64,000 nucleotides of DNA. It comes from Acidobacteriota bacterium. GTDB lineage: Bacteria > Acidobacteriota > Holophagae > Holophagales > Holophagaceae. Below are positions 1-9,644 of this stretch, one piece after another. How positions within the stretch are numbered: the first letter of the stretch is position 1; each line of letters opens with the position of its first letter. The DNA lies in contig JACQZU010000024.1 of NCBI GenBank assembly GCA_016213735.1, positions 142,065-206,064 of the forward strand, read 5' to 3'. The position numbers and the translations under genes are program-made. The notes beneath the pieces were generated by a model that worked only from the letters and a program-made list of their open reading frames with translations, had not been told where the DNA came from and ran no database searches.

Positions 1-115
1 GCTCAAGGCCTCCCTCCGGGCTGCGGGCCTCCTCACCCGCGATCCGCGCATGAAGGAACGCAAGAAGCCCGGCCTGAAGGCTGCGCGCCGCCGCTTCCAG
101 TTCAGCAAGCGTTGA
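1..115 (+). CDS. rpsI: 30S ribosomal protein S9, C-terminal end (partial)
   Basis: Only the last 37 codons are in the window, reading from base 2 to a TGA at 113-115. The tail contains [18 protein letters not shown] and ends FQFSKR, which is the signature C-terminus of ribosomal protein S9/uS9; its basic tail reaches the P-site tRNA in the 30S subunit. It lies just upstream of rpsB on the same strand, so this is a translation-gene cluster (the usual rplM-rpsI pair is presumably complete to the left). The identification rests on the highly conserved tail; the start is outside the window. Confidence 0.93.
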   Translation, partial: LKASLRAAGLLTRDPRMKERKKPGLKAARRRFQFSKR

Positions 116-286
116 TTTCTTTTCTATTCGTCGAAACGCTTTAATTTTCAGCAGTTTATGAATTTATTTTTTTGCGGCGAAAGCGGCAAAAAAATAACGG
201 GCCGCCGCAGGCGGTCGAATCGGGGCGGAACCCGCCCTTCATCCCCAACCGCGGGACCGTCCCGCAACGATTGAGGAGGCCATTCC
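116..286 (+). promoter_or_regulatory. rpsB leader region, AT-rich, with an inverted repeat
   Basis: These 171 bases between rpsI and rpsB hold an AT-rich stretch (about 116-195) that contrasts with the GC-rich surroundings, so a promoter for rpsB is likely here. Inside it, 166-175 and 186-195 are perfect 10-base inverted arms (A, seven T, GC / GC, seven A, T) around a core that can add two more GC pairs closing a GAAA loop. The T-run precedes and the A-run follows the hairpin, so it is not a plus-strand terminator; it may be a structured 5' leader. The ribosome binding site GAGGAGG-like at 272-278 serves rpsB. Confidence 0.5.
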
Positions 287-1045
287 ATGGCTGCCATCCA
301 GATGAAGGAACTGCTCGAAGCCGGCGTCCACTTCGGGCACCAGACCAAGCGCTGGAACCCCAAGATGAAGAAGTACATCTTCGGGGCCCGCAACAGCATT
401 TACATCATCGACCTGCAGAAGACCCTCCGCCTCTGGAACCAGGCCTCCACCTTCCTCACCCGTGCGGCCACCGAGGGCAAGACCTTCCTCTTCGTGGCCA
501 CCAAGCCCCAGGCCCAGGACGTCATCCGGGAGCAGGCGGAGCGCTGCGGCGCCTACTACGTGAACAACCGCTGGCTCGGCGGCATGCTCACGAACTTCGC
601 CACCATCAAGCGCTCCCTGGAGAAGCTGCGGGAGATGGAGGCCACCCTCACGGATCCCGCCAAGACCGCCTCCATGAGCAAGAAGGAGATCCTCCACCTC
701 AACCGGGCCAAGGCCAAGCTCGAGGCCTCCTTCGCCGGCATCCGCGAGATGCGCCAGGTCCCCGACGTGATCTTCGTGATCGATCCGCACCGCGAGGACA
801 TCGCCGTGACCGAAGCCAACGTCCTGGGGATCCCGGTGGTGGGCGTGGTGGACACGAACTGCGACCCGGACAAGATCAACTTCGTGATCCCCGGCAATGA
901 CGATGCGATCCGCTCCATCCTGCTGTTCGCCGAGCGCGTGGCCGATTCCATCCTGGAGGGCCGCCAGTCCTTCAAGGACAAGGCCGACACCGCCGGCATG
1001 AAGGCCATGATGGCCGAGAAGGTCCATGAGGGTGCCGAGGCCTGA
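287..1045 (+). CDS. rpsB: 30S ribosomal protein S2
   Basis: A 252-aa uS2 protein, which binds the 30S subunit near the head and body junction and is needed for S1 binding and initiation. The sequence shows the family landmarks in order: MKELLEAGVHFGHQTKRWNPKM near residue 6, FIYG-type IFGARNSIYIIDLQKT near 30, NNRWLGGMLTNF near 85, PDVIFVIDPHRE near 160, and GIPVVGVVDTNCDPD near 185. Length is normal for the family. The ATG at 287 follows an AGGAGG-type site. It is followed 94 bases later by tsf, the near-universal rpsB-tsf arrangement. Confidence 0.97.
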   Translation: MAAIQMKELLEAGVHFGHQTKRWNPKMKKYIFGARNSIYIIDLQKTLRLWNQASTFLTRAATEGKTFLFVATKPQAQDVIREQAERCGAYYVNNRWLGGMLTNFATIKRSLEKLREMEATLTDPAKTASMSKKEILHLNRAKAKLEASFAGIREMRQVPDVIFVIDPHREDIAVTEANVLGIPVVGVVDTNCDPDKINFVIPGNDDAIRSILLFAERVADSILEGRQSFKDKADTAGMKAMMAEKVHEGAEA

Positions 1046-1139
1046 CACCCGGCTGGGCCCCGACCCGGGGCGGACCCCGCAGGGGGGAGCTTGTTCCGGC
1101 GCGGGGCATTGAACCAACCAACGATTCGAGGAGCACGAC

Positions 1140-1799
1140 ATGGCATTCACCGCCCAGGACGTGAAGGCGCTGCGCGAGGCCACGGGCCTCGGGATGATGG
1201 ACTGCAAGAAGGCCATGGAGGAGAACGACGGCAACATGGAGAAGGCCATCGAATGGCTCCGCAAGAAAGGCCTTGCCGCCGCCGAGAAGAAGGCCGACCG
1301 CGTGGCGGCCGAAGGGATCGTGGAAGCCTACATCCACCCCGGAGGCCGCGTGGGCGTCCTGGTGGAGGTCAACTGCGAGACGGACTTCGTGGCCAAGGCG
1401 GAGGGCTTCCAGCGCTTCGTCAAGGAGATCGCCATGCACGTGGCGGCGGCCGACCCGGCCCCGCGCTTCGTGGACAAGAGCGAGGTGACGGCCGACTTCA
1501 TCGAGAAGGAGAAGGACATCGCCCGGGCCCAGGCCCTGGCCACCGGCAAGCCCGAGGCCATCGTCGAGAAGATCGTCGAGGGCAAGATGAACAGCATCTA
1601 CAAGGACGTCTGCCTGCTCGAACAGCCCTTCATCATGAACCCCGACCTGACCGTGCAGCAGTACCTGTCCTCCAAGATCGCCGAGATCGGCGAGAAGCTG
1701 GCGGTCCGCCGCTTCCAGAAGTTCGTCATGGGGGAGGGCCTGGAGAAGCGCAAGGACAACTTCGCCGAGGAAGTGGCAGCCCAGATGGGCACGAAGTGA
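1140..1799 (+). CDS. tsf: Elongation factor Ts, short form
   Basis: EF-Ts recycles EF-Tu by catalysing GDP release. The N-terminal UBA-like domain and the [15 protein letters not shown] core motif (residues about 80-90) are clear, as is the [15 protein letters not shown] signature at 12-26. At 219 aa it is shorter than the roughly 280-aa E. coli protein and resembles the compact EF-Ts forms that have a reduced core repeat and coiled coil. The start has a good GAGGAG site at about 1128. It is co-directional with rpsB and is followed by a terminator before pyrH. Confidence 0.96.
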   Translation: MAFTAQDVKALREATGLGMMDCKKAMEENDGNMEKAIEWLRKKGLAAAEKKADRVAAEGIVEAYIHPGGRVGVLVEVNCETDFVAKAEGFQRFVKEIAMHVAAADPAPRFVDKSEVTADFIEKEKDIARAQALATGKPEAIVEKIVEGKMNSIYKDVCLLEQPFIMNPDLTVQQYLSSKIAEIGEKLAVRRFQKFVMGEGLEKRKDNFAEEVAAQMGTK

Positions 1800-1896
1800 T
1801 GTTCCGGGGGGCACCGCCTTCGGCTCGGCCCCCCGGACCCCACTCGCTCAGGCCGGGCCGAGCCCGTCCTTCGCTTCCGAACCGTTTTCCACCAGA

Positions 1897-1925
1897 ATGG
1901 AGCAGCATCCAGCTGCTCCATTTTT
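1897..1925 (+). terminator. Intrinsic terminator between tsf and pyrH
   Basis: Perfect 10-bp stem: 1897-1906 (ATGGAGCAGC) pairs with 1912-1921 (GCTGCTCCAT) around the five-base loop ATCCA, followed by a run of T to 1925. This is a textbook Rho-independent terminator ending the rpsB-tsf transcript. It sits only 16 bases before the pyrH start, so any read-through RNA would carry it in the pyrH leader, and it could act as an attenuator rather than an absolute stop. Confidence 0.85.
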
Positions 1926-1941
1926 GCGCCCGGAGCCTCCC

Positions 1942-2646
1942 ATGAAGTACCGCCGCATCCTCCTCAAGCTCTCCGGCGAAGCCCTCATGGGCGACCAGAA
2001 GGGGGGCATCGATCCGGGCGTCGTGTCCATGGTCGGGGAGCAGGTGAAGGAGATCCGGAAGCTGGGCGTGGACGTGGGCCTGGTGATCGGCGGGGGCAAC
2101 ATCTTCCGCGGCGTCGCCGGAGCCACCAAGGGCATGGACCGCGTCACCGCGGACCACATGGGGATGCTGGCCACCATGATCAATGCCCTGGCGCTCCAGG
2201 ACGCCCTGGAGCAGAAGGGCGTGCAGACCCGCGTGCTCAGCGGCATCGAAATGCCCAAGGTGGCGGAGAGCTACATCCGGCGGCGGGCGGTGCGGCACCT
2301 GGAGAAGGGCCGCGTGGTGATCTTCGGCAGCGGGACCGGGAACCCCTACTTCAGCACGGACACGGCCGCGGCCCTGCGGGCCAACGAGATCAACGCCGAC
2401 ATCGTCATGAAGGCCACCAAGGTGGACGGAGTCTACTCCTCGGATCCCATGAAGGATCCCGGAGCCCGGAAGTTCGACCGCATCAGCTACCAGGAGGTCC
2501 TGGAGAAGGGCCTCAAGGTGATGGACGCCGCCGCCATCGCCCTCTGCATGGACAACAGGCTGCCGATCATCATCTTCGACCTCAACGTGCCCGGGAACCT
2601 CGTGGCGGCCGTGAAGGGGGACGTGGTGGGGACCCTGGTGGGCTGA
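1942..2646 (+). CDS. pyrH: UMP kinase
   Basis: Bacterial UMP kinase (amino-acid kinase fold, hexameric, GTP-activated and UTP-inhibited in characterised members) makes UDP from UMP. The 234-aa product starts [17 protein letters not shown], contains [12 protein letters not shown] near residue 50 and the uridylate-site region [16 protein letters not shown] near 135, then VDGVYSSDP near 160. I chose ATG 1942, with CGGAG just upstream, over an in-frame ATG at 1897 that lies inside the terminator stem and adds residues foreign to the family. The rpsB-tsf-pyrH order is conserved in many bacteria. Confidence 0.95.
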   Translation: MKYRRILLKLSGEALMGDQKGGIDPGVVSMVGEQVKEIRKLGVDVGLVIGGGNIFRGVAGATKGMDRVTADHMGMLATMINALALQDALEQKGVQTRVLSGIEMPKVAESYIRRRAVRHLEKGRVVIFGSGTGNPYFSTDTAAALRANEINADIVMKATKVDGVYSSDPMKDPGARKFDRISYQEVLEKGLKVMDAAAIALCMDNRLPIIIFDLNVPGNLVAAVKGDVVGTLVG

Positions 2647-2662
2647 GGGCCCGGGAACGGCA

Positions 2663-3157
2663 TCAAAGTTTGGGTCGGGGGGCGCCCAGCACCTTTTCCT
2701 TCTGTTTCTCCCGGTAGGAGGACAGCTTCTGGGCCAGGAGGGGGTCCGACAGGGCCAGGATGGCTGCGGCGAAAAGGGCCGCATTGACCGCGCCGGCCTT
2801 CCCGATGGCCAGGGTTCCCACGGGAATGCCCGCCGGCATCTGGACGATGGAGAGCAGGGAGTCCATCCCATTCAGCGCCTTGCTCTGGACGGGCACGCCC
2901 AGGACGGGAAGGGGCGTGAGGGCCGCCGTGACCCCGGGAAGGTGGGCCGCCCCTCCCGCCCCGGCGATGACGACCTTGAGTCCGCGGCCCTGGGCTTCCT
3001 GGCAGTAGGCCTGGTGCCGCTCGGGAGTGCGGTGCGCGCTGATGACCTCCACCTCGAAGGGGATTCCCAACTGCTTCAGGGTCTCCGCCGAGTGGATCAT
3101 GGTGTCCCAGTCCGAACTGGAGCCCATGATGATTCCGACCTTGGGCGCGGCTTCCAT
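2663..3157 (-). CDS. purE: 5-(carboxyamino)imidazole ribonucleotide mutase (PurE class I)
   Basis: PurE converts N5-CAIR to CAIR in purine biosynthesis. The 164-aa product shows the class I landmarks: [14 protein letters not shown] near residue 7, ISAHRTPE near 40, [12 protein letters not shown] near 65 and the catalytic-loop region [15 protein letters not shown] near 95. The start at 3157 has a strong GGAGG site; longer in-frame extensions upstream are not conserved sequence. It stands convergent to pyrH, with no purK in the window, so its ATP-dependent partner must be encoded elsewhere if the two-step route is used. Confidence 0.95.
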   Translation of the reverse strand: MEAAPKVGIIMGSSSDWDTMIHSAETLKQLGIPFEVEVISAHRTPERHQAYCQEAQGRGLKVVIAGAGGAAHLPGVTAALTPLPVLGVPVQSKALNGMDSLLSIVQMPAGIPVGTLAIGKAGAVNAALFAAAILALSDPLLAQKLSSYREKQKEKVLGAPRPKL

Positions 3158-3398
3158 GACTGCCTCCGGAAGGCCCCATTCTAGAGCACACCTCCCATAA
3201 CCGCTGTTGGAAGGGAACGCCGGCGAGGGCCGCCCCTCCTGCGGGGCTTGGTTCCTTTGGGGTCTGCCTGGAAGGGCATGTTTGGGCAACCCACCCAGGA
3301 AGGTGACCGACCTCCCCGGGACCTTGGGCCAAACGCTGTTTCGCCTCCGCACGCCGTGGTCCTCGTTCCTCAGGCGGGCGATGGGCGGCCGGGTCCGC
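3158..3398. other. Intergenic region with no recognised gene
   Basis: This 241-base stretch separates purE from the histidine kinase gene, both on the minus strand. It should carry the purE promoter near 3160-3200 (weak AT content around TCTAGA 3180-3185), but no convincing -35/-10 pair was found. No RNA gene or repeat was recognised. Confidence 0.4.
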
Positions 3399-6020
3399 CT
3401 AGGCGCCGGGTGCCAGGGCCTCTGCGACGGCGCGGAGGAGGTCCCTTCCCCTGTAGGGCTTCTGGAGGAATCCGGACAGCTGGCCTTCGCCGAAGGCCTC
3501 TCCGGCCTCCTGTCCACCCCACCCGCTGGCCAGGATGACCTTCAGGTCGGCACGCAGTTGACGCAGGCGGCGGAAGCATTCCCGGCCGTCCATCACCGGC
3601 ATGGTGAGGTCCAGGAGCACGAGGGAGAAGGCATCGGGGCCCTCCAGGAAGCGTTCGATCGCCACGGCCCCGTTCTGGGCCCAGACCACCTCGTGACCGG
3701 CCCGCTGGAGGATCTGCATGGTGGCCTCGGCCAGAGCCTCCTCATCCTCCACCAGCAGGATCCGGGAACCCCCCGAGGCAGGGAGCGGCGCTTGGGACCC
3801 CGAATTCCCTCGGGCGGGGGGAGGGGCCGCCGGGGACGGCTGGGCGGGGAAAAAGACCCTGAAACGACTCCCCTTCCCGGGTTCGCTCTCCACCTGGATG
3901 GCGCCCCGGTGACCCTGCACGATGCCCTGCATGGCAGCCAGCCCCAGGCCCCGCCCTGCGAACTTCGTGCTGAAGAAGGGATCGAAAATCTTGGCCAGGG
4001 TGGCTTCGTCCATCCCCCGGCCCTGGTCGGCAACCTCAAGGCACACGAAGGACCCGGGGGCGGTTCCCTGGGCCGCCGCGAGCCCGTGGAGATCCGCGGC
4101 GCCGAGAAGCCGGGTGGAAGTCCGGATCTTGATTTCCCCGGGACCTTCCATGGCCTCGGCCGCATTGGTCACCAGGTTCATCACGACCTGGTGGAGCTGG
4201 CCGGCGTCCCCCTGGATGGTGGGCAGGGGCTCCTGGAGTTCCAGCCTGATGGCGGTGTCCTTGGAAACGGACACATCCAGGAGGCTGCGGATGTCCCGCA
4301 CGTGCTGGTTCAGGTCCAGGGGCTCGACCACGAAGGTCCCTCGCCCAGAGTATGCCAGCAGCTGCCTCGAGAGGTTCGCCGCATGCAGGGTCGTCTCCCG
4401 GATCGTCTCGATGTGCCGGCGTCCGGGGTGGTCCGCCGGAAGACTCCCTTTCGCTAGGCTGACATGACCGAGGACGGCACCGAGCAGGTTGTTGAAATCG
4501 TGGGCGATGCCCCCCGCCAGGAGCCCCAGGCTCTCCAGACGCTGGGTTTCGAACATCTTCCGTTCGATCTGGAGGCGGGCCTCCACCGCCCGGACCCGTT
4601 CGGTGACGTCGAACACCGTGGCCATTCCCAGCGTCCGTTCGCCCCAGGCGATCTTCCCTGCCGTGAAGTCCACCCAGTGAACCTCCCCCTCCCCGTCCAC
4701 CAGGCGGAATTCGTAGGTCTCAGATACCTGTTCTCCGCGGATCCTCGCCAGGCCCCGCTGCTTGACCATGTCGCGGTCATGGGGATGGACGAAGCTCCAG
4801 AAGGGTTTCCCGAGAATGTCGTCCACCTTCATTTTCATGAACTGGCATCCGAAATCGTTCACGTACTCGATGACATCCGAATAGAGGACGATGATGCACG
4901 CCGTGGTATTGGCGAGCATGCGGAACCGGGTCTCGCTGTCCCGAAGCGCTCGGGCGAGTTCCTCAGCCCTGCCCCGGGCGAGCTGCTGGGTGCGCACGAA
5001 GGCGAAGAGGAGCCCTGTGAACACCAATCCCGTGGCCAGAATCGTGGGGGGCCCCCAATCCCCGAACCCCTTCCCGAAACCCGGCAAGGCTGTGCATTGC
5101 ATCACCCAGATCCGCTGACCAATGGGGAATTCCACCGCCCGCTCGAAGCCCCATCCTCCGGCCGGGAATTCCGCGGGGTAGGTGTCCAGCAGCCGGGGAC
5201 CGCCGCCCGCGGCCCTGTCTTCCACACGGATGGCGATGTCCCGGGTGTCCCGGGCCGCCCCTCCGATGAGAAGGTCCGAGAGGAAGGATCCGTACACGAC
5301 CCCCTGCACGGCGGCCTCACGTTCTTCTGGGGTTGCGGCGGGCAGGTTGCGCTTGTAAACGGGCAGGTAGAGGATCACCCCGGGGTGCTGATCATAGAGC
5401 TCCGTATCCTGCCCCCGGAGGGTGACGGGCCGGGTGGCGGCGACGGTCCCCGTGCGCACCGCCCGGAGAAGGGCCTCCGCCCTGAGCGGCTCAAAGGCCA
5501 GGTCAATCCCGAGGAGTTCGTTCCTGAAATTCAGAAGTTCCGGTTCCATGAAAAGGAGCGGGAAATGGAGAGGCCGGGGCTGGAGGGGCTTTTCCCCGTG
5601 AAGGCGGACCGGGAGGCCCCAGAGTTCGGTGGCCCTCGCCTCGAAGGCCCGGGTCTCCCCTTCCCGCACGACGGCCGCATAACCCAGGCTGCGCATCCCG
5701 GGAAAGCGCTGCCTGGGGTTGAGGCGGCGAACGAAGGCCTTCCAGTGTTCCTGCCTCACGGTTCCCGAGGCGTCAAAGAGCCCGTAGCAGCCTTCCATGG
5801 CCACCACGGGGGCTTCCAGCCGGCCCCGGAGGTTTTCCTGGATCCGCTGTACTTCCGCCTCGAAGGCCGCCCGTGCCTCCCGCCGAACCTGCCGGGAAGC
5901 GTAGCTCCACAGCGCGAGGGTAAGGAGCAGGCCCGCAAGAAGGGCGAACCAGGGAGCCGGGCCGGAACGGGGCCGACCCTGGAGGCCTGGAATGGTGGGC
6001 ATGGACATCGGAACCCACAT
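3399..6020 (-). CDS. CHASE-PAS hybrid histidine kinase with receiver domain
   Basis: A membrane sensor kinase of about 873 aa. In order: a transmembrane segment at about 23-40, a periplasmic CHASE domain (about 55-250, with the [10 protein letters not shown] motif), a second membrane segment near 327-345, a PAS domain (about 360-475), HisKA with the phosphoacceptor in [13 protein letters not shown] near 507, HATPase_c ([32 protein letters not shown]) and a C-terminal receiver domain whose phospho-aspartate lies in [17 protein letters not shown] domains bind small ligands such as cytokinin-like molecules in known cases; the ligand here is unknown. The start is uncertain: ATGs at 6020, 6008 and 6002 are all possible and none has a clear ribosome binding site. 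It is divergent from the FAD oxidase gene. Confidence 0.88.
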   Translation of the reverse strand: MWVPMSMPTIPGLQGRPRSGPAPWFALLAGLLLTLALWSYASRQVRREARAAFEAEVQRIQENLRGRLEAPVVAMEGCYGLFDASGTVRQEHWKAFVRRLNPRQRFPGMRSLGYAAVVREGETRAFEARATELWGLPVRLHGEKPLQPRPLHFPLLFMEPELLNFRNELLGIDLAFEPLRAEALLRAVRTGTVAATRPVTLRGQDTELYDQHPGVILYLPVYKRNLPAATPEEREAAVQGVVYGSFLSDLLIGGAARDTRDIAIRVEDRAAGGGPRLLDTYPAEFPAGGWGFERAVEFPIGQRIWVMQCTALPGFGKGFGDWGPPTILATGLVFTGLLFAFVRTQQLARGRAEELARALRDSETRFRMLANTTACIIVLYSDVIEYVNDFGCQFMKMKVDDILGKPFWSFVHPHDRDMVKQRGLARIRGEQVSETYEFRLVDGEGEVHWVDFTAGKIAWGERTLGMATVFDVTERVRAVEARLQIERKMFETQRLESLGLLAGGIAHDFNNLLGAVLGHVSLAKGSLPADHPGRRHIETIRETTLHAANLSRQLLAYSGRGTFVVEPLDLNQHVRDIRSLLDVSVSKDTAIRLELQEPLPTIQGDAGQLHQVVMNLVTNAAEAMEGPGEIKIRTSTRLLGAADLHGLAAAQGTAPGSFVCLEVADQGRGMDEATLAKIFDPFFSTKFAGRGLGLAAMQGIVQGHRGAIQVESEPGKGSRFRVFFPAQPSPAAPPPARGNSGSQAPLPASGGSRILLVEDEEALAEATMQILQRAGHEVVWAQNGAVAIERFLEGPDAFSLVLLDLTMPVMDGRECFRRLRQLRADLKVILASGWGGQEAGEAFGEGQLSGFLQKPYRGRDLLRAVAEALAPGA

Positions 6021-6060
6021 TGTGCCCGAGCGGCCGGAGTGCCGCTGGCAGACTTGCTCC

Positions 6061-7398
6061 ATGGAAATCCTCCGCCGCATCCCCGAGACTCGGGTCCTGG
6101 TGGGACCCGAGGACCTGGAACCCTACCGCCGGGACGAAAGCCATGTGGCGGGGTCCGCCCCCCTGGCGGTCGTGCAGCCCCGGAGCCGGGCCGCCCTGCG
6201 GGAATTGGTCCGGGTGGCGGCCGCGGAGGGCTGGGGGCTGGTTCCTCGCGGGGCGGGCACCGGCAAGGCGGGGGGCTGCGTCCCCACACCGGGGACCGTG
6301 GTGGTGGACCTCTCCGCCTGGCCCCGGGAGATGGTCCTCTCACGGACCGACCTCACCCTGAGGGCCTCCGCCAGCGCGTCCTTGAGGGAGGTCAAGGCCG
6401 CCGCGGCCAAGGGCGGGCTCTTCTACCCTCCGGACCCCAATTCCTGGGAGTCCTGCGCCTTCGGGGGCACCCTGGCCACCAACGCCGGGGGCCCCAACGC
6501 CTGCAAGTACGGCATGACCCGCCACTGGGTGCTGGCCGTGGAGGCCCTGATGGCCGACGGGGAGGTCCACGCCTTCGGCATCGGGTCGGTCAAATCCAAC
6601 ACCGGGCCCAGCCTGGCCCAGCTCCTGGTGGGCAGCGAGGGGATCTTCGGGATCATTCTGGGGGCCACCGTCCGGCTCCTGCCGGCTCCGACGGATTTCC
6701 TCACCCTGCTTCTCCCCGCCCAGAGCTGGACCGACCTGCTGGACGTACCGGAGCGTCTCTTCGCCTCGGGACTCCTGCCCTCGGCCTTCGAGTTCTTCGA
6801 TCCCGCCGTGCTGGAAGACCTGCGCCGCCACGGCCCCGAGGAGGCCCGGCGCCTGCCGGGCGAGGCCCTGGCGGTCCTGGAATTCGACGACCGGGGCTGC
6901 ACCGCGGAGCCCTTTCTCGCAGCCCTGACGGAGCTTCTGGGCCCCATCGCCCAAGGACTCCAGCTGGCCACGGACGCCCGCCAGCGGGAGGCCATCTGGT
7001 CCGTCCGGCGCAAAACCTCCGCCCACCTCAAGGAGCGCTATCCGAAAAAGGTCAGCGAGGACATCGTGGTCCCCCGCTCCCGCATCCGGGACTTCTTCGA
7101 GGGCCTGGGGCGCCTGGAAATCCCCGCCGTCACCTACGGCCACCTGGGCGACGGGAACCTGCACACCAACCTCCTGGCCGCAGGGGAGACGGATCCCCAG
7201 GCGCTGGAGGGCCAACTCATGGATCTTTTCCGCCTGTGCCTCTCCCTGGGGGGCGGCCTCAGCGGCGAGCACGGCATCGGCCTCGCCAAGCGCGACGCCT
7301 TCCTCCGCCTCTCGGACCCCTACCAGGTCGAGGCCCTGCGCGGGATCAAGCGGGCCCTGGACCCGAAGGGGATCTTCAACCCGGGGAAGGTGATCTAG
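6061..7398 (+). CDS. FAD-binding oxidase, GlcD/D-lactate dehydrogenase family
   Basis: A 445-aa flavoprotein of the VAO/PCMH family related to the glycolate oxidase subunit GlcD and D-lactate dehydrogenases. FAD-binding features are visible: VPRGAGTGKAGG near residue 62, a PDPNSWESCAFGGTLATN segment near 125, and GSEGIFGIILGATVRLLP near 198. The C-terminal FAD-linked oxidase domain has TYGHLGDGNLHTNLL near 360 and GGGLSGEHGIGLAK near 398, the conserved metal/substrate histidines. No glcE or glcF neighbour is present, so the substrate (a 2-hydroxyacid) cannot be named. I chose ATG 6061 because homology begins there. Confidence 0.88.
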   Translation: MEILRRIPETRVLVGPEDLEPYRRDESHVAGSAPLAVVQPRSRAALRELVRVAAAEGWGLVPRGAGTGKAGGCVPTPGTVVVDLSAWPREMVLSRTDLTLRASASASLREVKAAAAKGGLFYPPDPNSWESCAFGGTLATNAGGPNACKYGMTRHWVLAVEALMADGEVHAFGIGSVKSNTGPSLAQLLVGSEGIFGIILGATVRLLPAPTDFLTLLLPAQSWTDLLDVPERLFASGLLPSAFEFFDPAVLEDLRRHGPEEARRLPGEALAVLEFDDRGCTAEPFLAALTELLGPIAQGLQLATDARQREAIWSVRRKTSAHLKERYPKKVSEDIVVPRSRIRDFFEGLGRLEIPAVTYGHLGDGNLHTNLLAAGETDPQALEGQLMDLFRLCLSLGGGLSGEHGIGLAKRDAFLRLSDPYQVEALRGIKRALDPKGIFNPGKVI

Positions 7399-7401
7399 GC
7401 G

Positions 7402-8688
7402 CTAACCCAGCGCCGCCTTCAGCGCCTCGAAATCGTTGGGAAGATCCTTCGAGAGCAGGGGCTTCGCCACGGCCTGCGCCAGCGCGGCGGGCAATTCGAC
7501 CTCCGTGCCGAGGATCGGTCCCAGGCGGTCGGCGAACTTGGCGGGGTGGGCGGTGCCCAGGAAGAGGCCCGTCTCGGTGATGCCCAGCCGCTCCCGCATG
7601 ACGCCGTAGGCCACGGCGGCGTGGGGATCCGCCTGGTAGCCCAGGCCCTTCAACTCCCGGAGCACGAAGCCGGTCTCCGCGTCGGAGAGGTGGCCCCAGC
7701 GGAAGGCCTGGCGAAGGGCGGAAGGGTCGTCGCCGTGCAGCCGGGAGATCCGCTCCCAGTTGTTCGGCGCCCCCACGTCCATGGCGTTGGAAAGGGTCTC
7801 CACGGAGGCCCGGGGGCTGTACGCCCCGCCGTCCAGGTAGTCCGGCACGGTGGTGTTGGCGTTGGTGGCGATGACGAAGGCCCGCACGGGCAGGCCCATG
7901 CGGTGGGCCAGCACGCCGGCGCAGAGGTTTCCGAAATTGCCGCTGGGCACCACGAAGACGGGAGGATCGCCGATCCCCGCGTCCCGCAGGAGGGCGACCC
8001 CATCCCAGTAGTAGAGCACCTGGGCCAGGAGGCGGGCGATGTTGATGCTGTTGGCGGAGGTGAGGCCGAGCCGGGCGCTGAGCTCGGCGTCCGCGAAGGC
8101 CGCCTTGGCCAGGGCCTGGCAGTCGTCGAAGCTCCCGTCCACCGCCAGGGCCTGGACGTTGCCGCCCAGGGTGGCGAACTGGCGCTCCTGCAGCTCCGAG
8201 ATGCGGCCCTTGGGGTAGAGCACCACGGCCCGGAATCCCGGCAGACCGTGGAAGGCCGATGCCACCGCGCTGCCCGTGTCGCCGCTGGTGGCCGTGAGGA
8301 TGGTGCGGTCCTTTCCGTCCCGGGCCCGCAGCCAGGCCAGCACCCGGGCCAGGAATCGGGCGCCGAAATCCTTGAAGGCCAGGGTGGGCCCGTGGAAGAG
8401 CTCCAAGGCGTAGCAGCGGGGGGCCACCCGCACGAGGGAGACGGGAAAATCGAAGGCTGAGGCGGAGATGGCGCCCAGGTCGTCCAGGCCCATCTCGTCC
8501 CCCAGGAGGCGCCCGAGGATCTCCTTCCGCCGCGCCTGGGGAGACAGGTGCTCCAGGAGGTGGTCCGGGTCCGCGAAGCAGGGGACGGGGTCGGGCAGGT
8601 AGAGTCCCCCCCCCGGCGCCAGGCTGCGCCCCACGGCCTCCAGGAAGGTGGCGCGGTGCTTCGGGTCCCGGGTGCTGACGAGGCGCAT
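7402..8688 (-). CDS. thrC: Threonine synthase
   Basis: PLP enzyme converting O-phosphohomoserine to threonine, the last step of the pathway. The 428-aa product starts MRLVSTRDPKHRATFLEAV and shows LFHGPTLAFKDFGARFL near residue 100, which carries the PLP lysine, TATSGDTGSAVASAFHG near 140 and VVPSGNFGNLCAG near 245. Length equals that of the enterobacterial long-form enzyme. Its ATG shares one base with the thrB stop (TGATG at 8690-8686), so translation is coupled. It is the last gene of thrABC. Confidence 0.96.
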   Translation of the reverse strand: MRLVSTRDPKHRATFLEAVGRSLAPGGGLYLPDPVPCFADPDHLLEHLSPQARRKEILGRLLGDEMGLDDLGAISASAFDFPVSLVRVAPRCYALELFHGPTLAFKDFGARFLARVLAWLRARDGKDRTILTATSGDTGSAVASAFHGLPGFRAVVLYPKGRISELQERQFATLGGNVQALAVDGSFDDCQALAKAAFADAELSARLGLTSANSINIARLLAQVLYYWDGVALLRDAGIGDPPVFVVPSGNFGNLCAGVLAHRMGLPVRAFVIATNANTTVPDYLDGGAYSPRASVETLSNAMDVGAPNNWERISRLHGDDPSALRQAFRWGHLSDAETGFVLRELKGLGYQADPHAAVAYGVMRERLGITETGLFLGTAHPAKFADRLGPILGTEVELPAALAQAVAKPLLSKDLPNDFEALKAALG

Positions 8689-9644
8689 CAGAGGATTCTC
8701 GCCCCAAGTGCGTCGAGATGACAGATCCAGGCATGGCTCTCCAGGCCGTGACCCCGGAACGCGGCCTGCATGGACCCCTGCACGGCCTCGGCCCGGTCCT
8801 CCCCGGCCACGGCGAAGGCGGAGGGTCCGCTGCCGCTGAGGCTTGCGCCGAAGGCCCCCTCCGCCAGGGCCCGGGCCTTGGCCTCGGGGAAGCCCGGAAC
8901 CAGGCCCGCCCGGTGGGGCTCCACGAGCAGGTCCCGGAGGCTCAGGGCCAGCAGGGCGCGGTCCCTCGTATGGAGCGCGTGCACGAGGGCGGCGAGGTTC
9001 TGGCCCCAGGCCACGGTCTTCCCCAGGGGCACGGCCGGGGGCAGCACCGCCCGGCTGCGGGCGGTGGGAAGTTCGAAATCAGGATGCACCACCACCACCT
9101 GCAGGTCCTCGAACCAGGGCAGGGAGCGGCTGGCCAGGGGCTGCCCGGGGCGCCGGCCCGGAACGATGAGCTGCAGGCCCCCGGCGAGGCTGGGGGCCAC
9201 GTTGTCCAGGTGGACGCCCCCGGAGAAGATGCCCTCCGCCCGGCCCGCCAGGTCCAGGACCTCGTTGCGGGCCAGGGGCTCGCCGGCGGCGGCCTGGAGC
9301 GCCGTCAGGGCGGCCACGATGGAGCTGGCGCTGGAGCCCAGGCCGGAATTCACTGGAAGGTTCTTGTGCAGGACGAAGCGCGCCGGCCCCGCCTCCAGGC
9401 CCCTGGACCGGAGGGCCTCGGCGTAGAGGCGGGCGGTGCGGAGGACCAGGTTGTCCTCGGGAGGACCCGGCAGGGTGGCGGCGTAGGGGCCCAGGATCTC
9501 CAGGCTGTCGGCCTCCGCGGGATGGACTTCCACCAGATCGCCTAAAAGGCTGCCGTCCCGGGGAGCCAGGGCGGCCCCCAGGAGGTCGAAGCCCGCGGCG
9601 AAATTGCCGATGCTGGCCGGGGCGTAGGCCCGGAGGGAGCTCAT
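8688..9644 (-). CDS. thrB: Homoserine kinase
   Basis: GHMP-family kinase phosphorylating homoserine. The 318-aa protein shows the N-terminal ASIGNFAAGFDLLGAAL segment at about 9-25, the GHMP ATP motif LPVNSGLGSSASSIVAAL near 95, and a C-terminal GAFGASLSGSGPSAFAVA glycine-rich motif near 265. It overlaps thrA by four bases (ATGA) and thrC by one base, so the three genes form a tight operon of the E. coli order. Confidence 0.96.
   Translation of the reverse strand: MSSLRAYAPASIGNFAAGFDLLGAALAPRDGSLLGDLVEVHPAEADSLEILGPYAATLPGPPEDNLVLRTARLYAEALRSRGLEAGPARFVLHKNLPVNSGLGSSASSIVAALTALQAAAGEPLARNEVLDLAGRAEGIFSGGVHLDNVAPSLAGGLQLIVPGRRPGQPLASRSLPWFEDLQVVVVHPDFELPTARSRAVLPPAVPLGKTVAWGQNLAALVHALHTRDRALLALSLRDLLVEPHRAGLVPGFPEAKARALAEGAFGASLSGSGPSAFAVAGEDRAEAVQGSMQAAFRGHGLESHAWICHLDALGARIL

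Noticed and set aside
166..195. Inverted repeat read as a terminator after rpsI
   Set aside because: The T-run precedes the stem and an A-run follows, so it is the wrong polarity for the plus strand; on the minus strand there is no gene to terminate.
4464..7580. A 1,038-codon plus-strand open frame across the histidine kinase and FAD oxidase genes
   Set aside because: It is antisense to the kinase and out of frame with the oxidase; GC-rich codons make stop-free shadows. The product is Pro/Gly/Arg-rich without motifs.
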